DNA from: Litchfieldella qijiaojingensis
GTDB lineage: Bacteria > Pseudomonadota > Gammaproteobacteria > Pseudomonadales > Halomonadaceae
Direction: 5' to 3'
Assembly: GCF_014651875.1 (NCBI RefSeq)
Contig: NZ_BMXS01000009.1
Coordinates: 1-64,000, forward strand
DNA: 64,000 nt
A model generated the notes under the pieces. That model searched no databases. It was not told the DNA's origin and saw only the letters and a list, made by a program, of their open reading frames with translations. The translations under genes and the position numbers were made by a program. Below, piece after piece: positions 25,990 to 34,357 of this stretch (its first letter is position 1; the number at the start of each line of letters is the position of its first letter).

Positions 25990-27131
25990 GCGGTCGCCTC
26001 CTCGCGAGAGAGGTTGCCATCTCCGGGATGCCGGTCATGAAAGTCGGGGCGCTTGAAACGCCAGGCCAGCAACCCAGCGATTCCCTTGGGCAGCAGTACC
26101 GTGACCAGCACGAACAGGCCACCGAGAGCGAACAGCCAGGCATCGGGCATCACGCCGGTGAAGACCGTCTTGGCATAATTCACCAGTATGGCCCCGATCA
26201 CCGCGCCATACAGCGTTGCGCGACCACCCAGCGCCACCCACACCACGATCTCGATGGAGAACAGCGGCGAGAACTCGCTGGGATTGATGATCCCGACCTG
26301 AGGCACGTAGAGCGCACCTGCCACTCCTGCCAGCATCGCCGACACCACGAACACGAAAAGTTGCACGCGCTCGACCCGGTAACCGAGGAAACGGGTACGC
26401 GCTTCGGCATCGCGCGAAGCGACGCAGACCCGACCCAATTTGCTGCCGACGATTGCCCGACAAAGTACATAGCCCAGTGCCAAGGCAACGCCCGAGGCGA
26501 TGAACAGCCCCAACCGAGTGGCATCGCTTCTCAGGTCGAAGCCCAGCAGTTCCTTGAAATCGGTGAGACCGTTGTTACCGCCGAAGCCCATTTCGTTGCG
26601 AAAGAAGGCCAGCATCAGAGCAAAGGTCAGCGCCTGGGTGATGATCGACAGATACACCCCCGTGACCCGCGAACGGAACGCCAGGAAGCCGAACACCAGT
26701 GCCAGGGCACCAGGTGCCAGCAGCACCATCAGAAAGGCGAACCAGGCCATGTCGAAGCCTTGCCAGTACCAGGGCAGGCTATCCCAGTTGAGAAACACCA
26801 TGAAGTCCGGCAGCACCGGGTCGCCATACACGCCGCGATCGCCGATCTGGCGCATGAGGTACATACCCATGGCATAGCCACCCAGGGCGAAGAAGGCACC
26901 ATGCCCCAGGCTGAGAATACCGAGATAGCCCCACACCAGGTCGACGGCCACCGCCAGTAAGGCATAGCTCAGGTACTTGCCCAGCAGCGTCACGGTGTAG
27001 GTCGAGACGTGCAGGGGATGACCTGCCGGCAACGCCAGGTTGAGCACCGTCACCACCGCCAGGGCCGCTATCAGGATGCCGATAAAGAGTTGCGTCGGGC
27101 GCTCCTGGAAAGGTTGTCCAAGCCAATGCAT
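25986..27131 (-). CDS. urtC: Urea ABC transporter permease UrtC
   Basis: 381 residues, LivM-like, with about ten membrane helices. Conserved permease segments: LVWGYLGILSLGHGAFFALGGYAMG, SIITQALTFALMLAFFRNEMGFGGNNGLTDF and VWVALGGRATLYGAVIGA. Residues GVYGDPVLPDFMVFLNW form the periplasmic loop usual for UrtC. It forms the urea channel with UrtB; three bases after urtB. Confidence 0.95.
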   Translation of the reverse strand: MHWLGQPFQERPTQLFIGILIAALAVVTVLNLALPAGHPLHVSTYTVTLLGKYLSYALLAVAVDLVWGYLGILSLGHGAFFALGGYAMGMYLMRQIGDRGVYGDPVLPDFMVFLNWDSLPWYWQGFDMAWFAFLMVLLAPGALALVFGFLAFRSRVTGVYLSIITQALTFALMLAFFRNEMGFGGNNGLTDFKELLGFDLRSDATRLGLFIASGVALALGYVLCRAIVGSKLGRVCVASRDAEARTRFLGYRVERVQLFVFVVSAMLAGVAGALYVPQVGIINPSEFSPLFSIEIVVWVALGGRATLYGAVIGAILVNYAKTVFTGVMPDAWLFALGGLFVLVTVLLPKGIAGLLAWRFKRPDFHDRHPGDGNLSREEATA

Positions 27132-27134
27132 GGT

Positions 27135-28736
27135 TTATCCCTCCGCCGCTCGGCCCTTCTGCGGAAAGAGACCGCGTGGGCGTTTCTGGATGAACAGGAT
27201 GATGAACACGAGCACCATGATCTTGGCCAGCACGGCACCGGCCCAAGGCTCGAGGATCTGGTTGATGATGCCTAGCGACATGCCGGCTACGAGCGTACCC
27301 CACAGGTTGCCCACGCCGCCGAAGACCACCACCATGAAGGAGTCGATGATATAGCTTTGCCCCAGGTTGGGCCCGACGTTGGTGAGCTGTGCCAGCGCCA
27401 CGCCAGCCAGTCCCGCCACGCCGGACCCCAAGGCGAACGTCAGGATATCGACGCGAGTGGCTCGAATGCCCATGGAACGCGCCATGGCACGGTTCTGGGT
27501 CACGGCACGCACCTCCAGCCCCAGCCGCGTGCGGCGCATCACCAGCATCAGGCCAATGAACACCACCAGCGCGAAGCCCAGCACGTAGAGCCGATTCAAG
27601 GTCAACGACAACGCCTCGTTGATCATCACGGAGCCGCTCATCCACTCAGGGGTGACCACGGTGCGGTTCAAAGGTGAAACCAACGTGCGCACCAACTGCT
27701 GCAGGATCAGGCTGACACCGAAGGTGGCCAGCAGCGTCTCCAGGGGGCGACCCTTGAGATGCTGGATGACGCTGCGCTCGATGGCGATGCCAGCCAGCGC
27801 TGCGACCAGGAAACCGACGGGGATCGACAGGATCACCGCCAGACCGGGCTGACCCGGCAACACCTGCTGCATCGCCCAACTGCTGTAAGCCCCCAGCATG
27901 ATCAACTCGCCATGCGCCATGTTGATCACGCCCATCACACCGAAGGTGATCGCCAGGCCGATGGCGGCCAGCACCAGCACCGAGCCCAACGACAAACCGA
28001 AGTACAGGGTTTCCAGCCCGCGATTCAGCTTGAGTTTCTGTTCGATACTGGCCAATGCTTGCTGCGCGGCATCTGCCAGCTTGGCGTCGTCACTCCTGGT
28101 CGCTTGGTTGAGTGCTGCACGAACCTTGCTGTCGAGACTGCCAGCCAGCGCATCGACGGCAGTGGCATCGCCTTGCTCCAGACGATGGATGGCCAAGGCA
28201 TGGCTCAGGTAGCGGCGAACTTCGGCATTCTGTTCTTCCTCGAGTACCTCGGCCAGCGGAGCGGCGAGTTCATCGTCGACCTCACCGACCAGGCGTGCGG
28301 CGGCTTCCCGTCGCGCGTCGAGGTCATCGACTCGCAGGTCGAGGACTGCCAGGGTGCTCTGCAATTGCCCGCGAAGGGCGTTGTTGATGCCGATACGATC
28401 AAGGTCGCGACGCGACATCTCGCCGAGACTCTCGCCAGTGAGTGCATCCTCGACCGGCCAGTTGCGTCCCCGATTCTCGAGCACCACGACGAATCGACCG
28501 CTGTCCTTGTTACGTTGCAGCTTGCCGTCGAGTAGTGTCTCGAGCCAGTAGCGGGTGCGCTCGTCGCCACTGGCAGCAAGGGCTTCGATGGCCTGTCCCT
28601 TGGCGGCATAGGAGGAAGTATCCAGTGCCTCCAACAGGGCCTGGCCAGAATCCTCGTCCTGGGCATGCGTCACCAGCGGGAAACAAGCCAACAGGCACAG
28701 GACCAGCGCTCGACAGAGGAATTCGGAAATCCTCAT
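27135..28736 (-). CDS. urtB: Urea ABC transporter permease UrtB with N-terminal periplasmic domain
   Basis: 533 residues. A signal peptide (LVLCLLACFPLVTHA) is followed by about 200 residues of helical, HEAT-like repeats (AKGQAIEALAASGDERTRYWLE; EVLEEEQNAEVRRYLSHALA). Then comes the LivH-type permease from about 235: AIGLAITFGVMGVINMAHGELIMLGAYSSW, LATFGVSLILQQLVR and VVFGGVGNLWGTLVAG. The extra N-terminal domain is usual for UrtB but absent from LivH; it may dock UrtA. Confidence 0.95.
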   Translation of the reverse strand: MRISEFLCRALVLCLLACFPLVTHAQDEDSGQALLEALDTSSYAAKGQAIEALAASGDERTRYWLETLLDGKLQRNKDSGRFVVVLENRGRNWPVEDALTGESLGEMSRRDLDRIGINNALRGQLQSTLAVLDLRVDDLDARREAAARLVGEVDDELAAPLAEVLEEEQNAEVRRYLSHALAIHRLEQGDATAVDALAGSLDSKVRAALNQATRSDDAKLADAAQQALASIEQKLKLNRGLETLYFGLSLGSVLVLAAIGLAITFGVMGVINMAHGELIMLGAYSSWAMQQVLPGQPGLAVILSIPVGFLVAALAGIAIERSVIQHLKGRPLETLLATFGVSLILQQLVRTLVSPLNRTVVTPEWMSGSVMINEALSLTLNRLYVLGFALVVFIGLMLVMRRTRLGLEVRAVTQNRAMARSMGIRATRVDILTFALGSGVAGLAGVALAQLTNVGPNLGQSYIIDSFMVVVFGGVGNLWGTLVAGMSLGIINQILEPWAGAVLAKIMVLVFIILFIQKRPRGLFPQKGRAAEG

Positions 28737-28777
28737 GATTCTATCCTATGGGTGATCGTTGAGTGGCGTGCCGGAAT

Positions 28778-28805
28778 CACCGGATCGACAGGCGCCGATC
28801 CGGTG
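28778..28805 (-). other. Stem-loop between urtA and urtB
   Basis: CACCGGATCG (28778-28787) and CGATCCGGTG (28796-28805) form a 10-bp perfect stem 11 bases after the urtA stop, without a U-tract. Such hairpins often protect the binding-protein message or limit read-through, allowing more UrtA than permease. Confidence 0.55.
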
Positions 28806-28815
28806 AGTGGCAACA

Positions 28816-30117
28816 TCATTCCGTCGCGGCGCCACCGCCACAACTGCCCTCGACGACGTTGTAGTTGCCGCACTCCAAGGGCTTGCGCCAGTCGCTGATC
28901 AGGTCACGCGAACCATCCAGGTAGTCGGACCATGCATCGCCGGCCACGGTGGACGCTGTCTCCCAGACGACGGAGAACTGGCCGTTGTCCTGGATCTCGC
29001 CGATCAGCACCGGTTTGGTGATATGGTGGTTGGGCATCATCGCGGCATAGCCACCGGAAAGATTGGGCACGCTGACCCCGATGATCGCATCCTTCACCGT
29101 ATCGACGTCGGTGGTGCCAGCCTTGCGCACCGCCTCGGCCCACATGTTGAAACCGATGTAATGGGCTTCCATCGGATCGTTGGTGACGGCTTCCTCATCG
29201 CCGGTGTACTCGATCCAGGCGTCAATGAAGTCGTAGTTGGCGTCGGTGTCGACGCTCATGAAGTAGTTCCAGGCCGCCAGGTGACCGACCAGCGGTCCGG
29301 TGTCGATGCCTGAAAGCTCCTGCTCGCCCACCGAGAACGCCACCACGGGGATGTCGGCGGCATCGATACCCTGGTTGCCCAGCTCACGATAGAACGGCAC
29401 GTTGGCATCGCCATTGATGGTCGAGACCACCGCGGTCTTCTTGCCTTCGCTGCCGAAGCGCTTGATCTCGGCGACGATGTTCTGCCAGTCGGAGTGACCG
29501 AAGGGAGTGTAGTTGATCATGATGTCTTCATCGGCGACACCATGCCCCTTGAGGTAAGCCTCGAGAATCTTGTTGGTAGTGCGCGGGTAGACATAATCGG
29601 TGCCCGCCAGCACCCAGCGCTCCACCCCCACCTCGTTCATCAGGTAGTCGACCGCCGGAATCGCTTGCTGATTGGGGGCAGCACCGGTGTAGAAGACGTT
29701 TTCCGAGGATTCCTCGCCTTCATACTGCACGGGATAGAACAGTAGGCCGTTGAGTTCCTCGACCACCGGCAGCACCGACTTGCGCGATACCGATGTCCAG
29801 TTGCCGAAGATCACGTCGACCTTCTCCTGCGCCAGCAGTTCACGCGCCTTCTCGGCAAACAGCGGCCAATCCGAGGCCGGATCGACCACCACCGGCTCGA
29901 GCTGACGACCCAACAGACCACCTTGCTCGTTCTGCTGCTCGATCAGCATCAGCATGGTGTCCTTTAGGGTCGATTCACTGATCGCCATGGTGCCGGACAG
30001 TGAGTGCAGGATGCCCACCTTGATGGGATTTTCCTGGGCCAGTACGGGAGCGCTCATGCCAAGGGAAGCGAGCGCGGCAGCCGCCAGCCAACGGAGGGAA
30101 AGCGTCGAATTGTTCAC
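28816..30117 (-). CDS. urtA: Urea ABC transporter substrate-binding protein UrtA
   Basis: 433 residues from GTG 30117, chosen because AAGGAG lies just before it and the signal peptide (LAAAALASLGMSAPVLAQ) follows. Mature features: PIKVGILHSLSGTMAISE, VVVDPASDWPLFAEKARELL, LNGLLFYPVQYEGEESS, VYPRTTNKILEAYL and GHLAAWNYFMSVD. This is the type I periplasmic urea/short-chain-amide binding protein. Its own promoter region (30118-30433) has sigma-54 and NtrC signals. First gene of the urt-ure block. Confidence 0.96.
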   Translation of the reverse strand: MNNSTLSLRWLAAAALASLGMSAPVLAQENPIKVGILHSLSGTMAISESTLKDTMLMLIEQQNEQGGLLGRQLEPVVVDPASDWPLFAEKARELLAQEKVDVIFGNWTSVSRKSVLPVVEELNGLLFYPVQYEGEESSENVFYTGAAPNQQAIPAVDYLMNEVGVERWVLAGTDYVYPRTTNKILEAYLKGHGVADEDIMINYTPFGHSDWQNIVAEIKRFGSEGKKTAVVSTINGDANVPFYRELGNQGIDAADIPVVAFSVGEQELSGIDTGPLVGHLAAWNYFMSVDTDANYDFIDAWIEYTGDEEAVTNDPMEAHYIGFNMWAEAVRKAGTTDVDTVKDAIIGVSVPNLSGGYAAMMPNHHITKPVLIGEIQDNGQFSVVWETASTVAGDAWSDYLDGSRDLISDWRKPLECGNYNVVEGSCGGGAATE

Positions 30118-30199
30118 ATGAATCTCCTTGCGAGTACTTGTTATCACGTCAGTTCCAGCGAGGGATGACATCGGGATGGATGCCGTCTCCCTACCTCTC

Positions 30200-30214
30200 G
30201 CAAGGGATGTGCCA
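30200..30214 (-). promoter_or_regulatory. Sigma-54 promoter of the urt-ure block
   Basis: On the minus strand TGGCAC (30209-30214), five bases, TTGC (30200-30203) matches the -24/-12 consensus TGGCAC-N5-TTGC exactly. The start of transcription would be near 30188, about 70 bases before the urtA GTG. Confidence 0.88.
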
Positions 30215-30290
30215 ATTCGGTGACCGCCACAACTAGTTTATTTAAATCATATAGTTACAAGAGAACTTTTCGGCTTCTCCTACTCATGAT

Positions 30291-30307
30291 GGCACCAAAT
30301 CGGTGCA
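30291..30307. promoter_or_regulatory. NtrC-type enhancer box 1
   Basis: On the minus strand TGCACCGATTTGGTGCC fits the NtrC consensus TGCACC-N4-TGGTGCA at all but the last base. It lies about 105-120 bases upstream of the predicted start of transcription, the usual enhancer distance. Confidence 0.8.
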
Positions 30308-30353
30308 ACCAGTGCCTCATATCGCCCCATGATGAGTCATTGAACAAGACCGG

Positions 30354-30370
30354 CGCACAGTCATGGTGCG
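30354..30370. promoter_or_regulatory. NtrC-type enhancer box 2
   Basis: CGCACAGTCATGGTGCG is a second, weaker match to the NtrC box. Its centre is 63 bases from box 1, close to six helical turns, so two dimers could sit on the same face. Confidence 0.65.
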
Positions 30371-30382
30371 CTTGTATACAAA

Positions 30383-30405
30383 GACGCCGACACAGGACCG
30401 GCGTC
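30383..30405 (-). terminator. Terminator of the acyl-CoA dehydrogenase gene
   Basis: GACGCCG (30383-30389) and CGGCGTC (30399-30405) form a stem 29 bases past the stop of the gene at 30434. On the minus strand TTTGTATAC follows. It separates that gene from the urtA enhancer. Confidence 0.6.
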
Positions 30406-30433
30406 ACGAAGCATCGCGATCGAATGGGATCCC

Positions 30434-32239
30434 TCATCCTTGCGGATAAAAGGCTTGCTCATCGAGCATCATCAACGGCTCGGCACCGGCCTGGATCTGG
30501 CGCTCCAACGCCTCGACGCGTGGCAACATACGTGTCAGGAAGTGCTTTCCTACCGCCAGTTTGGCGTGATAGAAGCCATCGCCGGCCGGGCCAGCGGTCT
30601 GCAAGCCCTGCTGCGCGGCGCGCGCCATCTTCCACCACATCCAGGCATAGGCCACGTGACCAAGCAGATTAAGATAATCGACCGCAGCCGCGCCCAACTC
30701 CTCCGGGCGCCTCTGTGCCCGCTCGAGCAATCGAGCGGAAACCCTCTCGAGGCGTGCCAGCTCCTTTTGGCAAGCCTGATGGAACGAGTCGATCTCGGCA
30801 GGTACCTCCCCGCCCAGATCGGCACGCATGGCCCGTGCAAAGCGACTGAGATAAGCCCCACGGTTCCTGAATAGCTTGCGTCCCACCAGATCCATGGCCT
30901 GAATGCCGTTGGTACCTTCATAGATCATGGCGATACGAGCATCGCGCACGAATTGCTCGGCGCCCCACTCCACACAGTAGCCGCTGCCGCCATAGATCTG
31001 CTGAGCTTCCACCGTGGCATCGAACCCCCGATCGGTGAGAAAGGCCTTGGCCACCGGTGTCAGCAGTGCCACCAGTTCCTCGGCAACAGTGCGAGCCTCG
31101 GCATGGGGGTGATACTTGGCACGATCGAGTTGGCTGGCGACAAAAGCCGCAAAGGCACGGCCGCCCTCGTTCCAGGCACGTACGTTGAGCGCCATGCGCC
31201 GCACGTCGGGATGCACCAAAATGGGGTCGGCTGGCTTGTCGGGAGCCACTGCGCCGCCGGGGGCTCGGCTCTGCAGACGTTCACGGGCAAAGTCCATGGC
31301 ACTCTGATAGGCCACCTCACCCAACCCCAGCCCCTGGATTCCAATCGACAGACGTTCATAGTTCATCATGGTGAACATGGTTGTCAGGCCGTGATGGGGC
31401 TCGCCGATCAACATGCCCTGCGCACCGTCGAAATTCATGACGCAGGTAGCACTGCCCTTGATGCCCATCTTGTGCTCCAGCCCGCCGCAGCTCAGCGCAT
31501 TGCGTTCACCGAGTATGCCATCGGCTGCAACCTTGACCTTGGGCACCAGGAACAGCGAGATGCCACGACTGCCCTCGGGCGCATCGGGGAGTTTGGCCAA
31601 CACCAGGTGCACGATGTTCTCGGCCATGTCGTGCTCGCCACCGGTGATCCAGATCTTGGTGCCGGTGATGCGATAAGTGCCATCGTTGGCGGGGACGGCG
31701 CGCGTCTTGATCAACCCCAGGTCGGTACCGCAATGTGGCTCGGTCAGGCACATGGTGCCGAGCCACTGCCCGGCATACATCTTCGGTAGATACAGACGCT
31801 TGATGTCTTCGCTGGCATGCTGGTCGAGCAACAGCGCCGCCCCGGTGTTCAGTGCCGGATACAGCGCGAAGCTGGCATTGGCGGCGTAGAGCATTTCCTC
31901 GAAGGCTACGGTCAACATCTTGGGCATGCCCTGGCCGCCATATGCCGGATTACCGCCCAATCCCCACCAACCGCCTTCGGCCAAGGTATCGAAGGCAGCC
32001 TTGAAGCCCTGTGGCGTGGTCACCTCGCCTTTCTCGAAGCGGCATCCTTCGGCATCGCCACTCTGGTTGAGTGGGAACAACTCCGCCTTCACGACGCGCG
32101 CGCCTTCTTCGAGAATGGCCTCGACCAGGTCCATTCCCAATTCCTGAGTGGCCGGCATGGCCGACCACTCTTGAGGGGCCTGGAACACCTCGTCGAGGAT
32201 GAAGCGCATATCGCGCAAAGGGGCTTGGTAACTGGCCAT
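30434..32239 (-). CDS. Acyl-CoA dehydrogenase, long DmdC-like type with C-terminal extension
   Basis: 601 residues from ATG 32239 (GGGAGAG seven bases upstream); GTG at 32245 is possible. FAD acyl-CoA dehydrogenase segments: LGGNPAYGGQGMP, MCLTEPHCGTDLGLIKTRA, KIWITGGEHDMAENIVHLVL, LIGEPHHGLTTMFTMMNYERL and QIYGGSGYCVEWGAEQFVRDARI, followed by YEGTNGIQAMDLVGRKL. The extra 120-residue C-terminal domain marks the subfamily that includes 3-methylmercaptopropionyl-CoA dehydrogenase (DmdC), but most members act on other acyl-CoAs, so no substrate is assigned. It stands alone under a 30-base dyad operator. Confidence 0.9.
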   Translation of the reverse strand: MASYQAPLRDMRFILDEVFQAPQEWSAMPATQELGMDLVEAILEEGARVVKAELFPLNQSGDAEGCRFEKGEVTTPQGFKAAFDTLAEGGWWGLGGNPAYGGQGMPKMLTVAFEEMLYAANASFALYPALNTGAALLLDQHASEDIKRLYLPKMYAGQWLGTMCLTEPHCGTDLGLIKTRAVPANDGTYRITGTKIWITGGEHDMAENIVHLVLAKLPDAPEGSRGISLFLVPKVKVAADGILGERNALSCGGLEHKMGIKGSATCVMNFDGAQGMLIGEPHHGLTTMFTMMNYERLSIGIQGLGLGEVAYQSAMDFARERLQSRAPGGAVAPDKPADPILVHPDVRRMALNVRAWNEGGRAFAAFVASQLDRAKYHPHAEARTVAEELVALLTPVAKAFLTDRGFDATVEAQQIYGGSGYCVEWGAEQFVRDARIAMIYEGTNGIQAMDLVGRKLFRNRGAYLSRFARAMRADLGGEVPAEIDSFHQACQKELARLERVSARLLERAQRRPEELGAAAVDYLNLLGHVAYAWMWWKMARAAQQGLQTAGPAGDGFYHAKLAVGKHFLTRMLPRVEALERQIQAGAEPLMMLDEQAFYPQG

Positions 32240-32250
32240 CGGCACTCTCC

Positions 32251-32280
32251 CTAAAATTCAAACGATCGATTGAATTTTAG
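32251..32280. promoter_or_regulatory. 30-base dyad operator in front of the acyl-CoA dehydrogenase
   Basis: CTAAAATTCAA (32251-32261) and TTGAATTTTAG (32270-32280) are perfect 11-base arms around ACGATCGA, itself nearly symmetric (CGATCG). It lies 12-41 bases upstream of the start codon, overlapping where the promoter or early leader must be. Such long dyads are typical for TetR-type repressors of fatty-acid genes; the regulator is not encoded nearby. Confidence 0.6.
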
Positions 32281-32316
32281 TTCAGTGCGCCAAGGCTGTC
32301 ATGCCGCCACCCACAT

Positions 32317-32349
32317 AAAAACAAGGGCGCCGACTCTGTCGGCACCCTT
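32317..32349 (-). terminator. Terminator of tctCBA
   Basis: On the minus strand AAGGGTGCCGAC, loop AGA, GTCGGCGCCCTT, then GTTTTTATG: a 12-bp stem with one mismatch pair and a T-run, about 30 bases after the tctA stop. A good intrinsic terminator. Confidence 0.85.
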
Positions 32350-32378
32350 GCTTGCGGCACATCGTGGTACTGACAGGC

Positions 32379-33905
32379 TCAATCGCCCTCGGGACCGCCC
32401 GTGCTGGCGGCGACTTGCATACGGCGGCGCAACAGCGGGCCAAGGATATAAGGCAGGATCAGCCCCAGACCGGCGAAGACCCAGAGGCCGATGGCCAGGC
32501 CGCTGTCCCAGAGTACCGTCCAGTCGCCATCGGAGATATCCAAGGCATGGCGCAGGTTCTTCTCCATTTCCGGCCCCAGCAGCAAGCCGAGAATGATCGG
32601 CACCAATGGAATCTCCAGCTTGCGCAGCACAAAGCCAGCCATGCCGAAGGCCACCATGAAATACAGATCGAAGGTGGTATTGCTGATCGAATAGATCCCC
32701 ACGAAAGCGACCATGGTCACGATCGGCAACAGGTACATCGGCGGTACAGAGAGCAGCTTGACGAAGATGCCCACCAGCGGGATGTTTAGCACCAGCAACA
32801 GGAAGTTGCCGATCAACAGCGCGGCGATCACCCCCCACACGATGTCGGCGTTCTGGGTGAACATCAGCGGCCCGGGCGTGATGTTCAATGAGATCAGCAG
32901 CGCCAACAGCACGGCGGTGGTGCCACTGCCCGGCACGCCGAGCGTCAGCATCGGCACCAGCGCGCCGCTGGAGGCGCCATTGTTGCCAGCCTCGGGAGCG
33001 GCGACCCCACGTGGATCCCCTTCGCCGAATGAGCCCTTACTCCCCAGCACCCGCTTTTCCAAGGTATAGCTGATAAAACTGCCCAGGGAGGCCCCTGCTC
33101 CAGGCAACACCCCGGCGATAAAGCCCAGGACACCACCGCGGATGCTCGTAGGCATGATGTCGCGGATGTCCTTCCACGATAGCTTCAGTTTGTTGACGAC
33201 CATCTTTGCCTTGCCGCCGCCGGCACGCTCCTCGATGAAGAACAGCAGCTCGGAGATGGCGAACAGCCCGACGATGGCGATGATGAAGTCGACCCCTTCG
33301 TAGAGTTCGAGCACGCCGAAGGTGTAGCGCTGCACCCCGGTGTTGTCGATACCCACGGTGGCGATCATCAAGCCGATGGCGGCGGCGACCACCGTCTTCA
33401 TGGGATTCTTGCCGGTGATCCCCCCCAGGGTGGCAAACGCCAGCATGAACAGGGCGAAATACTCTGCCGGCCCGAATGTCAGGGCGAAATCGGCCAGTAT
33501 CGGCGCCAGCAAGATCAGGCCCACAGTGGCGATCAGGCTACCCATGAAGGATGCCACGGCGGAAATCGCCAAGGCTTCGGCGGCCTTGCCCTTCTGGGCC
33601 ATGGGATAACCGTCCAGACAGGTCATCATGGCCGGCTCGTCACCGGGGATATTGAGCAGGATCGATGAGATGCGCCCACCATACATGGCACCGGCATAGA
33701 CCGCCGTCAGCATGATCATGGCGGTCTCCGGGCGCAGCCCCAGGGTAAACGCCAGTGGGATGAGAATCGCCACACCGTTGGCCGGCCCGAGCCCCGGCAA
33801 GGCACCGATCAGCGTTCCCAGAAAAGCGCCCAACAGGGCAAACATCAGGTTATGAGGCGCCAGCGCGACACCGAACCCGTCGATCAGAAAGCCAAGGGTT
33901 TCCAT
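32379..33905 (-). CDS. tctA: Tripartite tricarboxylate transporter large membrane subunit TctA
   Basis: 508 residues from ATG 33905, which shares its A with the tctB stop (TGATG); a longer open frame upstream is only the overlap with tctB. The TctA signatures are present: GTLIGALPGLGPANGVAILIPL, AGAMYGGRISSILLNIPGDE, GVLGFIAGVLPGAGASLGSFI and LGVPGSGTTAVLLALL. About twelve membrane helices. With TctB and TctC it imports a di- or tricarboxylate (citrate in the founding system) using an ion gradient. Confidence 0.95.
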   Translation of the reverse strand: METLGFLIDGFGVALAPHNLMFALLGAFLGTLIGALPGLGPANGVAILIPLAFTLGLRPETAMIMLTAVYAGAMYGGRISSILLNIPGDEPAMMTCLDGYPMAQKGKAAEALAISAVASFMGSLIATVGLILLAPILADFALTFGPAEYFALFMLAFATLGGITGKNPMKTVVAAAIGLMIATVGIDNTGVQRYTFGVLELYEGVDFIIAIVGLFAISELLFFIEERAGGGKAKMVVNKLKLSWKDIRDIMPTSIRGGVLGFIAGVLPGAGASLGSFISYTLEKRVLGSKGSFGEGDPRGVAAPEAGNNGASSGALVPMLTLGVPGSGTTAVLLALLISLNITPGPLMFTQNADIVWGVIAALLIGNFLLLVLNIPLVGIFVKLLSVPPMYLLPIVTMVAFVGIYSISNTTFDLYFMVAFGMAGFVLRKLEIPLVPIILGLLLGPEMEKNLRHALDISDGDWTVLWDSGLAIGLWVFAGLGLILPYILGPLLRRRMQVAASTGGPEGD

Positions 33906-34357
33906 CAGCTCACCTCCAGGAACGAAAGCAGGCCCAACGGCAGCGACAGGTCGAGCGCGAAGTTGAACACCAGGAACACCACCACACCAGCCACCCCTCC
34001 GGTGACATAGGCCTTCACTGGCCGTGCGCCCATGCGCCAACACAGGGTACCCACAGCCAGTAATGTGCTGATGATGAAGCCCAGCGGTTGCAGCAACATG
34101 GCGTACAGCACCAGCACCACCAGAGCGATGATCAACTCCACGCCGGTACGGCTCCACGGCCAGGCGTTATCCGGGTCGGGGCGTACGATCAGATAGAGAC
34201 TGGAAAGTCCCAGCACTACGGCCAACAGCAGGGGAAAGGTTTCCGGACCGACGGCTTCCGAGCCACCGAACGGTTCCGGGAACTGAGTGGCGCCCCAGCC
34301 GTACGCGACGGCCAGGACGATCATCAGGACCCCAAAGATGCGGTCGTTATAGGTCAT
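33905..34357 (-). CDS. tctB: Tripartite tricarboxylate transporter small membrane subunit TctB
   Basis: 150 residues with four membrane helices (FGVLMIVLAVAYGWGA; PLLLAVVLGLSSLYLIV; LIIALVVLVLYAML; GVAGVVVFLVFNFALDL), the TctB layout, and the recurrent PLGFIISTLL motif. It overlaps tctC and tctA by a few bases, so all three are translationally coupled. Confidence 0.92.
   Translation of the reverse strand: MTYNDRIFGVLMIVLAVAYGWGATQFPEPFGGSEAVGPETFPLLLAVVLGLSSLYLIVRPDPDNAWPWSRTGVELIIALVVLVLYAMLLQPLGFIISTLLAVGTLCWRMGARPVKAYVTGGVAGVVVFLVFNFALDLSLPLGLLSFLEVS

Noticed and set aside
30434-32239. DMSP-specific DmdC assignment
   Set aside because: Domain layout matches the DmdC-like subfamily, but no dmdA, dmdB or dmdD gene is nearby and most members have other substrates.
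33906-34157. N-terminal extension of TctA
   Set aside because: It overlaps tctB in another frame and reads as non-protein (Arg/Gly/His-rich); the real start METLGFL overlaps the tctB stop.
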